Shown: piece after piece, positions 1 to 8,524 of the stretch
Position numbering within the stretch: position 1 is the first letter of the stretch
How the letters are laid out: every line of letters begins with the position of its first letter
Source: Terracoccus sp. 273MFTsu3.1
Lineage (GTDB): Bacteria; Actinomycetota; Actinomycetes; Actinomycetales; Dermatophilaceae
Direction of reading: 5' to 3'
Length of the DNA: 64,000 nt
NCBI RefSeq assembly: GCF_000383675.1
Contig: NZ_KB911820.1
Span: 62,001 to 126,000, forward strand
Translations under genes and position numbers: made by a program
Notes under the pieces: model-generated
Databases searched by the model: none
The model's input: only the letters and a program-made list of their open reading frames with translations
Told to the model about the DNA's origin: nothing

Positions 1-2
1 CC

Positions 3-1115
3 AACCAGACGTTCGACCCGCTCGCGTCCCGTCGCACCGCCGACGAGCCGGCTCTCGACGTGTTCGTCTGGGGCACCGTCTTCCTCGACATGATCTTCGC
101 GGGGCTGCCGAGCGCGCCGAAGCCGGGCACCGAGGTGTGGGCCGACGGGCTCGCCTCGTGCCCCGGCGGCATCGCCAACCTCGCCGTCGCCACCCGCCGC
201 CTCGGTTTGCGCACCGGGCTCGCGGCGGCCTTCAGCGACGACGACTACGGCGACTTCTGCTGGCGCACCCTCGAGGAGCAGGAGGGCATCGACCTCGCCC
301 GGAGCCGCCGCTTCGCCGACTGGCACAGCCCCGTCACGATCTCGATGTCGGTCGACCGCGACCGCAGCATGGTCTCGCACGGTCACCCGTCACCCGTCGC
401 CGCCGCCGAGCTCATCGGGACACCCCCGCGTTCTCGCGCCGTCATGGTCGACCTCGGCGAGGACGAGGTCTTCGGAGCAAGTGGCCGGACCTGGGTCGAC
501 CGGGCCCGCGACGACGGCGCGCTCGTCTTCGCCGACGTGGGCTGGGACCCCAAGGAGGAGTGGTCGCCGCACGTGCTCGACCGGCTGGAGCGCTGTGACG
601 TCTTCATGCCCAACGCCGTCGAGGCGATGGCCTACACCGGCACCCGCTCGCCAGTCGAGGCCGTCTACGCCCTCGCCGACCGCGTGCCCGTCGCCATCGT
701 CACCGACGGCGCCAACGGGGCTCTCGGCATCGACGCCCGCACGGGAGAGGAGTCCCAGGTCCCGTCGCTGCGGGTGCAGGAGGTCGACCCGACCGGCGCC
801 GGCGACGTCTTCGGGGCCGCCCTGCTCGTCGGCACGCTCGCGGAGTGGCCGCTCGAGCAGCGGATGACCTTCGCCAGCCTCTGCGCCGGCCTCGCGCTCC
901 AGCAGTACGGCGGCTCGCTGGCGGCACCCGGCTGGGGCGACCTCGTCGACTGGTGGACCGCCCTCGTCTCCGACACGAGCGGCGACGCCTACCACCGCTC
1001 GCTCCGGCGCCGATTCGCCTTCCTCGACGAGATAGTGCCGCGCGTGCCGGTCATGGCGTGCCGTCGCGCGACCGCGACCATCGCCAAGCGCGCCGACGTC
1101 CAGGACCTCGACTGA
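3..1115 (+). CDS. PfkB-family carbohydrate kinase (5' end probably outside window)
   Basis: Ribokinase/PfkB-type kinase that would phosphorylate a sugar or nucleoside with ATP in the cytoplasm. The N-terminal strand reads VWGTVFLDMIF and a glycine-rich CPGGIANLA segment follows, as in sugar binding by the family. The signature DPTGAGD carries the catalytic Asp (codon 804-806). A GTG at 60 could be a start, but the frame is open to the left edge and the residues before it (FDPLAS..) look like protein, so I treat the gene as 5'-incomplete. The tail after about residue 300 is longer than in ribokinase. The substrate cannot be told from sequence. Confidence 0.85.
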   Translation, partial: NQTFDPLASRRTADEPALDVFVWGTVFLDMIFAGLPSAPKPGTEVWADGLASCPGGIANLAVATRRLGLRTGLAAAFSDDDYGDFCWRTLEEQEGIDLARSRRFADWHSPVTISMSVDRDRSMVSHGHPSPVAAAELIGTPPRSRAVMVDLGEDEVFGASGRTWVDRARDDGALVFADVGWDPKEEWSPHVLDRLERCDVFMPNAVEAMAYTGTRSPVEAVYALADRVPVAIVTDGANGALGIDARTGEESQVPSLRVQEVDPTGAGDVFGAALLVGTLAEWPLEQRMTFASLCAGLALQQYGGSLAAPGWGDLVDWWTALVSDTSGDAYHRSLRRRFAFLDEIVPRVPVMACRRATATIAKRADVQDLD

Positions 1116-1148
1116 CCACCTCTCGCCGCCACACGGCACGATGGTGAC

Positions 1149-1574
1149 GTGACCGACCTGCCCGCCGAGCTCCCAGCGGAGCTGCCCGCCGACGTGCCGG
1201 TCGAGCTTGCGGCCGAGCTGCCAGCCGACGTCAGCGACCTCGCGGCACTCGACCTGCGGGCCGCGCAGGTGCAGCACTGGTCGATCGCCGGCGACTCCTT
1301 CACGTGGACCCTGCTCGTCGGCGACACCGACCGCGGCCACGAGCTCGCCAGCATCACCTACGTCGGCGCCGTCGTGCTCCACACCAACCGGCGCGACCTC
1401 GACCGCGCCGTCGCGGCCGCCGCGGAGGTCGAGCGGTCCGAGGTCGTGCCCACTCCCGACGGCGGCTTCGAGCACCGGGTCACGCTCGTGCCGGCCTACC
1501 CGGTCGTCGTCCGCTTCTGGAGCGTCGAGGTGCGCCGGATGCCGGCTCCCGACCACCTGCGACGCGAGCGCTGA
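1149..1574 (+). CDS. hypothetical protein, 141 aa, with N-terminal PAEL-type repeats
   Basis: I do not recognise a family. The GTG start at 1149 is followed by an acidic/proline low-complexity stretch of repeated PAELPA-like units (first 30 residues). A compact soluble domain of alternating strands and helices comes next (TWTLLVGD, ITYVGAVVLH, FEHRVTLVPAYPVVVRFWSVEV). No membrane segment or signal peptide is seen. It lies 33 bases after the kinase gene and may be co-transcribed with it. The coding call rests on strong third-position GC and an uninterrupted frame. Confidence 0.6.
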   Translation: MTDLPAELPAELPADVPVELAAELPADVSDLAALDLRAAQVQHWSIAGDSFTWTLLVGDTDRGHELASITYVGAVVLHTNRRDLDRAVAAAAEVERSEVVPTPDGGFEHRVTLVPAYPVVVRFWSVEVRRMPAPDHLRRER

Positions 1575-1656
1575 CGACCCACCGCGCCACCCGGCATACG
1601 CCCTCGGTGCCGGCGGCACCATCGACCAGCGGGCTTCGGGGTGCGATGGTGAGTGC

Positions 1657-1989
1657 ATGGAGAAGTCGTCCTTGACCGCCCTCGCCCGGGAGCTGCTCGA
1701 GCACGCCACGACGACCTCGAGCGGTCGCGGCGCCGACACGGTCTACGGCGGTCACGAGCACGTGCTGCGCCAGACCGTCGTCGCGCTGGCGGCAGGTCGG
1801 TCGATGACCGAGCACGAGAATCCTGGCGAGGCGACGGTGCAGGTGTTGCGCGGACGGGTGCGCATCAGCACGGCCGACGCGGCCTGGGAGGGCGCACCGG
1901 GTGACCTGCTCGTCGTCCCGCAGGCGCGCCACTCGCTCGAGGCGCTCGAGGACTCGGCCGTGCTGCTCACCGTCGCCAAGCTGCCCTGA
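1657..1989 (+). CDS. small cupin-domain protein, 110 aa
   Basis: Single-domain cupin beta-barrel. It shows the pattern HENPGEATVQVLRGRVRI followed by GDLLVVPQARHSLEALED, the usual two cupin motifs with a His in each. ATG at 1657 is chosen because the upstream part of the open frame overlaps the preceding gene out of phase. Small cupins of this size bind a metal or small ligand, or act as stress or biosynthetic accessory enzymes; nothing here fixes the role. The gene converges on the sugar-transport operon. Confidence 0.75.
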   Translation: MEKSSLTALARELLEHATTTSSGRGADTVYGGHEHVLRQTVVALAAGRSMTEHENPGEATVQVLRGRVRISTADAAWEGAPGDLLVVPQARHSLEALEDSAVLLTVAKLP

Positions 1990-1998
1990 CCCGGGCTG

Positions 1999-2014
1999 GA
2001 CGGCAGATGCCGTC
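1999..2014. terminator. short hairpin between convergent genes
   Basis: GACGGC-agat-GCCGTC, a 6-bp perfect stem with a 4-base loop, fills the 23-base gap between the cupin stop and the permease stop. It is suitable as a bidirectional terminator. No T-run is visible. Confidence 0.4.
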
Positions 2015-2864
2015 AGTCGCCGCCGATGCCGGTGCGCTCGACGCCCTCGACGATCCAGCTCTGGAGGAAGAGGAACATCAGCAGCAACGGCACGATCGCG
2101 ACGAGCGCCGCCATGAAGAGCTGGCTCACCTGCACCGACTGGGCCGTGAGGAAGGTCGACAGCGCGATCTGCACCGTCCACGACTCCTGGTCGCGGCCGA
2201 TGACGAGCGGCCAGAGGAAGGCGTTCCACGAGCCGATGAAGGTGATGGTGCCGATGGCTGCGACGAAGCCGAACGAGTTGGGCACGACGATCTTCCAGAA
2301 CGTGCCCCAGTAGCCGAGACCGTCGATGAAGGCGGCCTCCTCGATCTCCTTGGGGAAGCCGAGGAAGAACTGCCGGAAGAGGAACGTCGCGAGCGCCTGG
2401 AAGAGCCCGGGGATGATGAGGCCGCGCAGCGTCGAGATCCAGCCGAGCGTCGAGACGAGGACGAAGCTCGGCACGAAGGTCACGGCCGCCGGGATGAGCA
2501 GGGTCGCGGTGATCGTGTAGAAGACGGCGTTGGACCAGCGGTAGGGGATGCGCGCGAGACCGTAGCCGGCCAGGCCCGAGACGATGAGCACGCCCACCGT
2601 CTGGGTCACCGCGATGAGGCCCGAGTTGAGCAGGCTGCGCGCCATCGGGATCGCCGGGTTGTCGAAGAGGCCGGTGAGGTTGGAGGTCTCCCACTCGGGC
2701 GGCAGCCAGTGGAAGTCCGGCGAGCCGAGGTCCTGCTCGCGCATGAACGCGCTGCGGACGAGCAGGTAGAAGGGGACGAGGAAGAGCAGCGCCGCCGCGA
2801 CGAGGGCGCCGTAGCGTGCCCAGCCCGTGATCCGGGACTGCCGCTTGCTCCGGACGATCGCCAT
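2013..2864 (-). CDS. carbohydrate ABC transporter permease, MalG type
   Basis: Inner-membrane permease of a sugar importer, 283 aa with six predicted membrane spans. The EAA loop that contacts the ATPase reads EIEEAAFIDGLGYWGTFWKIVVP. The ATG at 2864 overlaps the stop of the upstream permease by one base (TGATG), so translation is coupled. It is the last gene of a substrate-binding protein / MalF / MalG operon. No ATPase gene accompanies it, as is common in actinobacteria where a shared MsiK-type ATPase serves several sugar importers. Confidence 0.93.
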   Translation of the reverse strand: MAIVRSKRQSRITGWARYGALVAAALLFLVPFYLLVRSAFMREQDLGSPDFHWLPPEWETSNLTGLFDNPAIPMARSLLNSGLIAVTQTVGVLIVSGLAGYGLARIPYRWSNAVFYTITATLLIPAAVTFVPSFVLVSTLGWISTLRGLIIPGLFQALATFLFRQFFLGFPKEIEEAAFIDGLGYWGTFWKIVVPNSFGFVAAIGTITFIGSWNAFLWPLVIGRDQESWTVQIALSTFLTAQSVQVSQLFMAALVAIVPLLLMFLFLQSWIVEGVERTGIGGD

Positions 2865-3871
2865 CAGTCGCCCCTGTCGCCGAGTCGGAGGATGCGGCCC
2901 TGCACCACGGCGACGATCGCGATGATGAGGGTGAGGATGACGGCTCCCGCCGACCCGTGGCCGAAGTCCTGGCCCGAGCCGAGCGCCGTGTAGTAGAGGT
3001 AGACGAGCGGCGGCCTCGCGTAGGGCGGGTAGGTGCCGAAGGTCGACAGGATGTTGTAGAACTCGTCGAACGCCTGGAACGCGTTGATGAGCAGGAGCAG
3101 CAGCACCGCCGTCGACGTCGCGCGCAGCTGCGGCAGGGTGATGTGGCGGAAGACCTTCCACCCCTCGGCGCCGTCGATCGCGGCCGCCTCGTAGAGCGTC
3201 GGGCTGATCCGCTGGATGCCGGCGAGGAAGAGGATCATGTAGAAGCCGACCTGCAGCCAGAGCCGCGCCGTGACGATGACGAGCCAGTACCACGGCGGGT
3301 CGGCGAGGCTGAGCCACGGGATCGAGTCGGCGCCGAACCAGCCGAGCACGGCGTTCGCGAGGCCCGAGCGGATGCCGCTGAAGATCGACATCTTCCACAC
3401 GAGCGCGGCGACGACGTAGGAGCACGCGGTCGGCAGGAAGAAGACCGACCGGAAGAACGACTGCATGACGCGCGTCCTCGCGACGAGCAGCGCCGCCCCG
3501 AGGGAGATGACGAACGTCGTCGGCACGATGAAGACGGCGAAGGCGAGGAACGTGACGAGGCTGTTGCGGAAGGCGGGGTCGCTCAGCATGTCGAGGTAGT
3601 TGCCGACGCCGACGAACTTCGTGGGGGTGACCGTGTTGTAGGACTCGAAGAACGACAGGTAGATCGACCAGGCGATCGGGATGTAGACGAAGACGACGAG
3701 CCCGATGACGAACGGCCCGACGAAGACCCAGAACCACAGGTTGCGGTCCTGGCGCCCGCGCAGGCGGCGACCGAGCGACGGCCTCCCCGCGGTGGGGGGT
3801 GGCGTCGCCCGGTCGGCTGCCTTCCGCTGCGCGGCGCTGTCGTATGCCGCCGAGTCGGCCTGCGCTGTCAG
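2864..3871 (-). CDS. carbohydrate ABC transporter permease, MalF type, likely non-canonical start
   Basis: Partner permease of the MalG gene; EAA loop LYEAAAIDGAEGWKVFRHITLPQL. The first in-frame ATG is at 3589, which would delete the first membrane helix. The same frame continues upstream without a stop and encodes a convincing N-terminus: an R-rich cytoplasmic tail, then LWFWVFVGPFVIGLVVFVYI. No ATG, GTG or TTG exists in that extension. The frame reaches a CTG at 3871 that overlaps the TGA of the binding-protein gene, so I propose a CTG start, giving 335 aa, a normal length. Family and function are secure; the start is inferred. Confidence 0.82.
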   Translation of the reverse strand: MTAQADSAAYDSAAQRKAADRATPPPTAGRPSLGRRLRGRQDRNLWFWVFVGPFVIGLVVFVYIPIAWSIYLSFFESYNTVTPTKFVGVGNYLDMLSDPAFRNSLVTFLAFAVFIVPTTFVISLGAALLVARTRVMQSFFRSVFFLPTACSYVVAALVWKMSIFSGIRSGLANAVLGWFGADSIPWLSLADPPWYWLVIVTARLWLQVGFYMILFLAGIQRISPTLYEAAAIDGAEGWKVFRHITLPQLRATSTAVLLLLLINAFQAFDEFYNILSTFGTYPPYARPPLVYLYYTALGSGQDFGHGSAGAVILTLIIAIVAVVQGRILRLGDRGD

Positions 3872-5193
3872 GCGAGGACCCGCTTCAGCTCGGCGTCGGC
3901 CACGGTCTTGACCTTGGCGATCTCGCCGGCCGGGTCGGCGCCCTCCTTGACGATGCGGTTCATCGCGTCACCGAAGGCCGTGTTGCACTTGGGCGTCCAC
4001 AGGATCGGGCTCTGCGCGTGGCCGACGTCGGTGGCGAGCTTGGCCGCGTCGGCGGCCTGCCCGCTCGTGAGCGTCGAGGCCTGGCCGATGAGGCTCGTGC
4101 GCGACGGGATGTGGAAGCCGTAGGCCGTCGCGAAGTCGAGCTGGTAGGCGGTCTGGTCGATCCACAGCCACTTGACGAACTTCTTGGCGGCCTCGACGTC
4201 CTTGCTCTTGGCGCTGACGCACGAGCCGTAGGCGCCGACGGGGACCGACGCCTTGCCCTGGCCGTCGAGGGCGGGCCAGGCCATGACGCCGAAGTCGTCG
4301 CCGAGGCCCTTCTTGAGGTCGGGGAAGGTCCACAGGCCGGTGAACTGCATGGCCGTGAGCCCGGCGGTGAGCGCGGACGGGTCGAACCAGTCCTTGGGCG
4401 CTCCGAGGAGCAGCACCTTGGCGTCCCACATCTCGCGGAGCTTGCCGAGCGCGGTCGCCGCGCGCGGGTCGTCGAAGCCGAACTGGTTGTCCTTGGTGAG
4501 GTAGTCGAGCCCGGCCGACCACAGCATCGGCCCGCCCATCAGGCCGGCACCGCCGTCGTTGCCGAGGAAGAGGCCCTTGACGTTGCCCTGCGTCAGCTTC
4601 TTCGCCGCGTCGATGAGCTCGTCGATGGTCTGGGGCGGCGTGATGCCGGCCTTGTCGAGCATCGACTTGCGGTAGACGAGCAGCTGCATGTCGACGACCT
4701 GCGGGATGGCATACGTCTTGCCGTCGTAGGTCATCCGCTCGAGGATGCTCGGGTTGAAGTCGGACTTCGTGTCACCGATGAGGTCGGTGAGGTCCACGAC
4801 CTGGCCGCCCTTGATCATGTCGATCGTCGGGCCGTTGCCGTACTCGAAGACGTCGGGCCCGGCGTCGGTGAGCAGCGAGGCGGCCGTGGACTGGTCGTAG
4901 TCGCCGGGCTTCCAGCTGACCTTGACCGTGGCGTCCTTGTAGGCGGCGGCGTACTTCTCGACGGCCTGCTGGGTGCCGGCCTCGCCGTACTGGTGGTACC
5001 ACTGGTTGAGCGTGGTCCCGCTGGCGCCTCCGGTAGCGCCACCGGTGGCGGCCGGCTCGCGGCCGGTGTTGCTGCCGCACGCGGCGAGCGCACCCGTGAC
5101 CGCAGCGGCACCGCCGAGCGCGAAGAGCGAGCGCCGGGTGAGGTGGGCCCCGAGGGCCTGGCCGATCTCGCGACCGATCTGCTTGTCAGACAT
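3868..5193 (-). CDS. sugar-binding lipoprotein of ABC transporter (MalE type)
   Basis: Extracytoplasmic solute-binding protein, 441 aa. The N-terminus has a twin-arginine stretch (RRSLFALGG, residues 20-28) and a lipobox LAAC with Cys39, so it may be a Tat-exported lipoprotein. A Gly/Thr/Ser-rich linker follows, then the type 1 sugar-binding fold. Start ATG 5193 has AGGGGA five bases upstream. It is the first gene of the MalEFG-type operon next to the GH144/LacI/GH94/GH3 genes. In the Listeria beta-1,2-glucan locus an equivalent protein binds sophoro-oligosaccharides; the same ligand here is inference. Confidence 0.9.
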   Translation of the reverse strand: MSDKQIGREIGQALGAHLTRRSLFALGGAAAVTGALAACGSNTGREPAATGGATGGASGTTLNQWYHQYGEAGTQQAVEKYAAAYKDATVKVSWKPGDYDQSTAASLLTDAGPDVFEYGNGPTIDMIKGGQVVDLTDLIGDTKSDFNPSILERMTYDGKTYAIPQVVDMQLLVYRKSMLDKAGITPPQTIDELIDAAKKLTQGNVKGLFLGNDGGAGLMGGPMLWSAGLDYLTKDNQFGFDDPRAATALGKLREMWDAKVLLLGAPKDWFDPSALTAGLTAMQFTGLWTFPDLKKGLGDDFGVMAWPALDGQGKASVPVGAYGSCVSAKSKDVEAAKKFVKWLWIDQTAYQLDFATAYGFHIPSRTSLIGQASTLTSGQAADAAKLATDVGHAQSPILWTPKCNTAFGDAMNRIVKEGADPAGEIAKVKTVADAELKRVLA

Positions 5194-5343
5194 AGGTTCC
5201 CCTGCGTCCTTCCTGCCCGGGTGTGCGGGCACCGTTCACGACGGCGGGCGCACGGCCAGTCTGCTCGACCTCGCCCACCCGCAGATCGTATGCCCGTTAC
5301 CTCCGCGTATGCCGGATGGGCCACTCCCCGACCCCGGCGCGGT

Positions 5344-5820
5344 TCAGATGGTGGCCGGGGAGTTGAGCGGGTTGTCGTTCAGGGTCTCGGGGGCCGTCTG
5401 GAGCAGCTGCTCGACGAGGAGCAGGGTCTGCTCGTCCTCGAGCGTCATGCGGCGGCCGAAGTGGCCACGGGCCAGGGCCACGCCGGCACCGACGCGCAGG
5501 ATGCTCGATCGGACGTCGGTCCGCGTGTCGGGGTCCATGCGCTCGAGCAGCCGGGTCACGGAGAGCAGGCCAGACACGACCGGTCGACCGTCGAGCTCGA
5601 ACTCGTCGAACAGCCAGACCCGTTGGGCCGCAACGGTGCCGAGCAGCTCCCGGCCCGGGCCGCTGCTGCGCAGGGCGGCGTCGGTGACGGCGTCCCAGAA
5701 GGCGCCGCGCTCGTCGTCGTCGAAGCGGATCCGGCCGGCGAGGGCGCTCAGCACCCAGACGGGCGCGAGCCGGAGCGTGAACCACTCCTGCTCCGACCAC
5801 TGCTCTCGCCACTGCGACAC
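5344..5820 (-). CDS. hypothetical protein, about 158 aa
   Basis: No family recognised. It is soluble and mostly helical, Trp-rich at the N-terminus (QWREQWSEQEWFTLRLAPVWVL), with no signal or membrane helix. I chose GTG 5820, preceded by a GAGGCGG-like site, because an earlier ATG at 5925 would place the start inside a long palindrome that looks like a terminator. It stands alone between two transcription units and has no obvious link to sugar use. Homotetrameric or regulatory roles cannot be judged. Confidence 0.55.
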   Translation of the reverse strand: MSQWREQWSEQEWFTLRLAPVWVLSALAGRIRFDDDERGAFWDAVTDAALRSSGPGRELLGTVAAQRVWLFDEFELDGRPVVSGLLSVTRLLERMDPDTRTDVRSSILRVGAGVALARGHFGRRMTLEDEQTLLLVEQLLQTAPETLNDNPLNSPATI

Positions 5821-5888
5821 GCCCGTGCCACCGCCTCTCGTCCGCTTGCGCGACCCCACCAGCGTACGACTGGCGTCGCCGAGGTCGT

Positions 5889-5923
5889 GGAGTTCCTCCG
5901 GCGCCAGGCGCCGGAGGAGCTCC
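5889..5923 (-). terminator. near-perfect 17-bp palindrome, likely terminator of the GH144 gene
   Basis: Two 17-base arms (5889-5905 and 5907-5923) are complementary except for one G:T position and are separated by a single base. It lies 37 bases downstream of the GH144-like stop codon. No U-tract follows, as is usual for actinobacterial terminators. Confidence 0.55.
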
Positions 5924-5959
5924 ACGAACCGGCCGACGGTCCCGGTCGGGCAGGTCCGG

Positions 5960-7267
5960 TCAGGCAGGTCCGGTCAGGGGCATCTCCCGGGCGGCGACGA
6001 CCGGACGCAGCACGGCCTCGACCTCGGACGTGCAGAACCAGCGGCGCAGGCAGTCGTCGGCGAGGACGTTGGCGAGGGCACCGAGCACCATCGACTGGTC
6101 GAGGGAGAGGTGACGCCCTGCGTGTCGCCCGGTGCGGGTGTCGACGGCGTCGATGAAGCCGCCGGGGCCGTAGGCGCCGAGGTCGCGCTCGATGCGGGCG
6201 AGGTTGTCGGCCGCCGCGTCCGGCTCGACCATGAGCGCCATCGCCGACGCGTGCGGCGTGACGACGACTTCGCCGTCCCGCTCACTCGGGTAGCCGTCGG
6301 CCTCAGCGGCGATGGGCGGCACCCCGAAGACGGAGTAGCCCTCGCCGGGGCAGGCCGACGGGCTGAATCCCCAGTAGCCGTAGCCCTTCTCGTCGAGCGC
6401 GTACTCCCGCTGGAGCGCCACGGTGCGCGCCTCGTTGACGCCCCACGTGTCAGGCGCCCAGGTCGCCTCGGGGACGAAGATCGTCGGCATGAGGGCCTCG
6501 AACATCGACCCGCCGAAGGTCGGCACGACGTCTCGGCCGCGGTAGTGCCGCAGCGGGGTCTCGAGCGACGCGTAGTGCTCGGGCGGGATCTGGCCGTGCG
6601 CGATCCCGACGTAGCTGGCGATGCGCGGCTCGGAGTCGAGCAGGTCGTAGTGGTGCCTCGTGTGGAGCACCTCGGCGTGGCCGGGCACGAAGGCGGCGCG
6701 CCGCGTCGGCTCGCCGGGGTCGTCGACCCAGAAGCCGCCCGTCAGCCGCCCACCGGGACCGTCGGCGCCGTCCGGGCCGGCCGCGGCGTCGTGGAAGACG
6801 CCGAAGTGCATCCGGTCGAGGACGGCGTGCGCCTCGGCCGCGACCTCGGGCTCGGCCGCCGCGGCCACCATGAGGCCGGCCGCGAGCCAGCCGTTGTCGA
6901 CGCTGGAGAGGAACGGGTGGATGGGGCCCCCGTCGGGCATGTCGTGCATGAGGGCGCCGGACCGGTCGTCGTACCAGTTGAAGAACATCCCGGACTCGTC
7001 GTGCACCTCCATCCCGGCGAGCGTCGTGAGCAGCAGGTGCAGCCGGTCGCGGGCGTCGTCCTCGGCGATGAGCCCGAGGTCGCGCGCGGCGACGGTGCAC
7101 CAGAGCAGGCCGCCGATGTTCGTCGGTGACGTGTAGCCGCTGCGTGTCGCCGGGTCGAGCGAGTCCGCGATGCTGTCGGTCGGCAGACCGCTGTCGGGGT
7201 CGGTCATGGCCTCGAAGGAGCGCCACGTGTCGGCGGCCCAGCGGAGCAAGGTGGTGCGGTCAGGCAT
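5960..7267 (-). CDS. GH144-like (glycoamylase-like domain) endo-beta-1,2-glucanase candidate, cytosolic
   Basis: 435 aa. The N-terminal helices carry TSPTNIGGLLWCTVAARDLG and FFNWYDD. The second half has the block YGYWGFSPSACPG, then GVPPIAAEADGY and VVTPHASAMAL, characteristic of the glycoamylase-like domain shared by GH144 endo-beta-1,2-glucanases. Characterised GH144 enzymes are usually exported. This one has no signal peptide and would act in the cytoplasm on imported oligosaccharides. It is 14 bases after the LacI regulator gene, so the two form an operon. The neighbouring 1,2-beta-oligoglucan phosphorylase and GH3 genes support a beta-1,2-glucan role. An uncharacterised sister specificity is possible. 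Confidence 0.75.
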   Translation of the reverse strand: MPDRTTLLRWAADTWRSFEAMTDPDSGLPTDSIADSLDPATRSGYTSPTNIGGLLWCTVAARDLGLIAEDDARDRLHLLLTTLAGMEVHDESGMFFNWYDDRSGALMHDMPDGGPIHPFLSSVDNGWLAAGLMVAAAAEPEVAAEAHAVLDRMHFGVFHDAAAGPDGADGPGGRLTGGFWVDDPGEPTRRAAFVPGHAEVLHTRHHYDLLDSEPRIASYVGIAHGQIPPEHYASLETPLRHYRGRDVVPTFGGSMFEALMPTIFVPEATWAPDTWGVNEARTVALQREYALDEKGYGYWGFSPSACPGEGYSVFGVPPIAAEADGYPSERDGEVVVTPHASAMALMVEPDAAADNLARIERDLGAYGPGGFIDAVDTRTGRHAGRHLSLDQSMVLGALANVLADDCLRRWFCTSEVEAVLRPVVAAREMPLTGPA

Positions 7268-7281
7268 ACGAAGTCCTCAGG

Positions 7282-8328
7282 TCAGTCGCTGACGACGGAG
7301 GTCTGGTCCCAGTCGCAGCCGCACGAGCCGCGCACGACCATGCGGGTCGGGAGCACCTGGGGGTGCACGTCGAACGTGCGACCACCGATGCGCTCGTGGA
7401 GCCGGATCGCGGCCCATCGCCCGAGCTCGCGCATCGGCTGCTGCACCGTGGTCAGGCCGGGGGCGAGGTAGCGCGAGGTCATGATGTCGTCGAAGCCGAC
7501 CACGGCGACGTCGTCGGGCACGCGCCGACCATCGCGGCCGAGCAGCACCATCGTGGCGAGCGCGAGCTCGTCGTTGGCGCAGACGAGCCCGTCGATCTGC
7601 GCCCCGGCGGCCTCCGCCTCACGCAGCCCCTCCATGACGCGGCGACCGGACGTCTCCTCGTACTGCACCCGGATCGGGCCGGCCACCTCGGCGCCGCGCT
7701 TGCGGGTCAGGGCGTGCTGGAAGCCGCGGTAGCGCTCCGAGACGTCGTGAGAGGTGTCGGGATCGCCGACGAAGACGAGCCGGGTGCGGCCGTGCTCGAG
7801 CAGGTGCCGGGTCAGCTCGGCCGAGCTGATGAAGTTCTCGACCTGCACCGCGTCGCAGCCCTCGATGGCGTCGCGCGCGACGAGCACCGTCGGGGTGGAG
7901 CGCACGATCTGGCGCACCATCGCGTCGCTGACCGTGTCGTTGGCGATGACGATGCCGTCGACCCGGCCGAGGATCTTGCGCACCGAGGCCTCGGCGTCCT
8001 TCGACGCGTCGCACACGACGACGACGACCGACTGGCCCTCGCGCGCCGCCGTCGACTCGAAGCCCGAGAGCAGCTCGGAGTAGTAGGGCCCACGCAGCCC
8101 CGGCAGGACGAGCCCGTGCGTCTCGTGGGACGGCACGTCGACGGCGCGGCCGGCCCGCAGCGGGACGTACTCGAGGTCCTCGACGGCCCGGAGCACGCGC
8201 TGCCGCGTCATGGCCGACGCGGGGGTCGAGCCGCTGAGGACGCGCGAGACGGTGGCAATGGACACGCCGGCACGCTCGGCCACGGTGTAGATCGTGACCG
8301 GTCGCGCGTCATCGTGCTCAGTGGACAC
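7282..8328 (-). CDS. LacI-family transcriptional regulator of the glycan locus
   Basis: 348 aa. The N-terminal HTH (TIYTVAERAGVSIATVSRVL, residues 12-31) is followed by the periplasmic-binding-protein-like effector domain, ending with VVGFDDIMTSRYLAPGLTTVQQPM typical of the family. GTG at 8328 has a GAGGGAG site upstream. It is co-transcribed with the GH144-like gene. By position it should repress the two importers and the GH94/GH3/GH35 operon and be released by a beta-glucan oligosaccharide. A candidate operator is at 14124-14137. Confidence 0.9.
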   Translation of the reverse strand: MSTEHDDARPVTIYTVAERAGVSIATVSRVLSGSTPASAMTRQRVLRAVEDLEYVPLRAGRAVDVPSHETHGLVLPGLRGPYYSELLSGFESTAAREGQSVVVVVCDASKDAEASVRKILGRVDGIVIANDTVSDAMVRQIVRSTPTVLVARDAIEGCDAVQVENFISSAELTRHLLEHGRTRLVFVGDPDTSHDVSERYRGFQHALTRKRGAEVAGPIRVQYEETSGRRVMEGLREAEAAGAQIDGLVCANDELALATMVLLGRDGRRVPDDVAVVGFDDIMTSRYLAPGLTTVQQPMRELGRWAAIRLHERIGGRTFDVHPQVLPTRMVVRGSCGCDWDQTSVVSD

Positions 8329-8452
8329 CCAGGCTCCCTCTCCCGGGGACAACTGTGCACGGCGTCGCCACGCTCCACAAGCCGGGCGCGGCACCCCTCG
8401 GCGACCGCCGGGCCGACCGATGGCGTATGCCGTCCGGCCGGCTCGGTGGCCA

Positions 8453-8493
8453 CGGCGGGGTGGTCCAGGGCTCCCTCCCGGACCACCCCGCCG
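8453..8493 (-). terminator. terminator of the Dpp-type operon
   Basis: A perfect 14-bp stem (8453-8466 with 8480-8493) around a 13-base loop lies 31 bases past the stop of the double ATPase gene and before the LacI gene on the same strand. Confidence 0.7.
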
Positions 8494-8524
8494 CGACGTG
8501 CGGAGGATCCTGCCGACCCGCTCG

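Noticed and set aside
4973-7129. Long plus-strand open frame (718 codons) over the binding-protein and GH144 genes
   Set aside because: It is antisense to well-supported genes, its product is Arg/Ser/Pro-rich with no domain, and such frames are expected in high-GC DNA.
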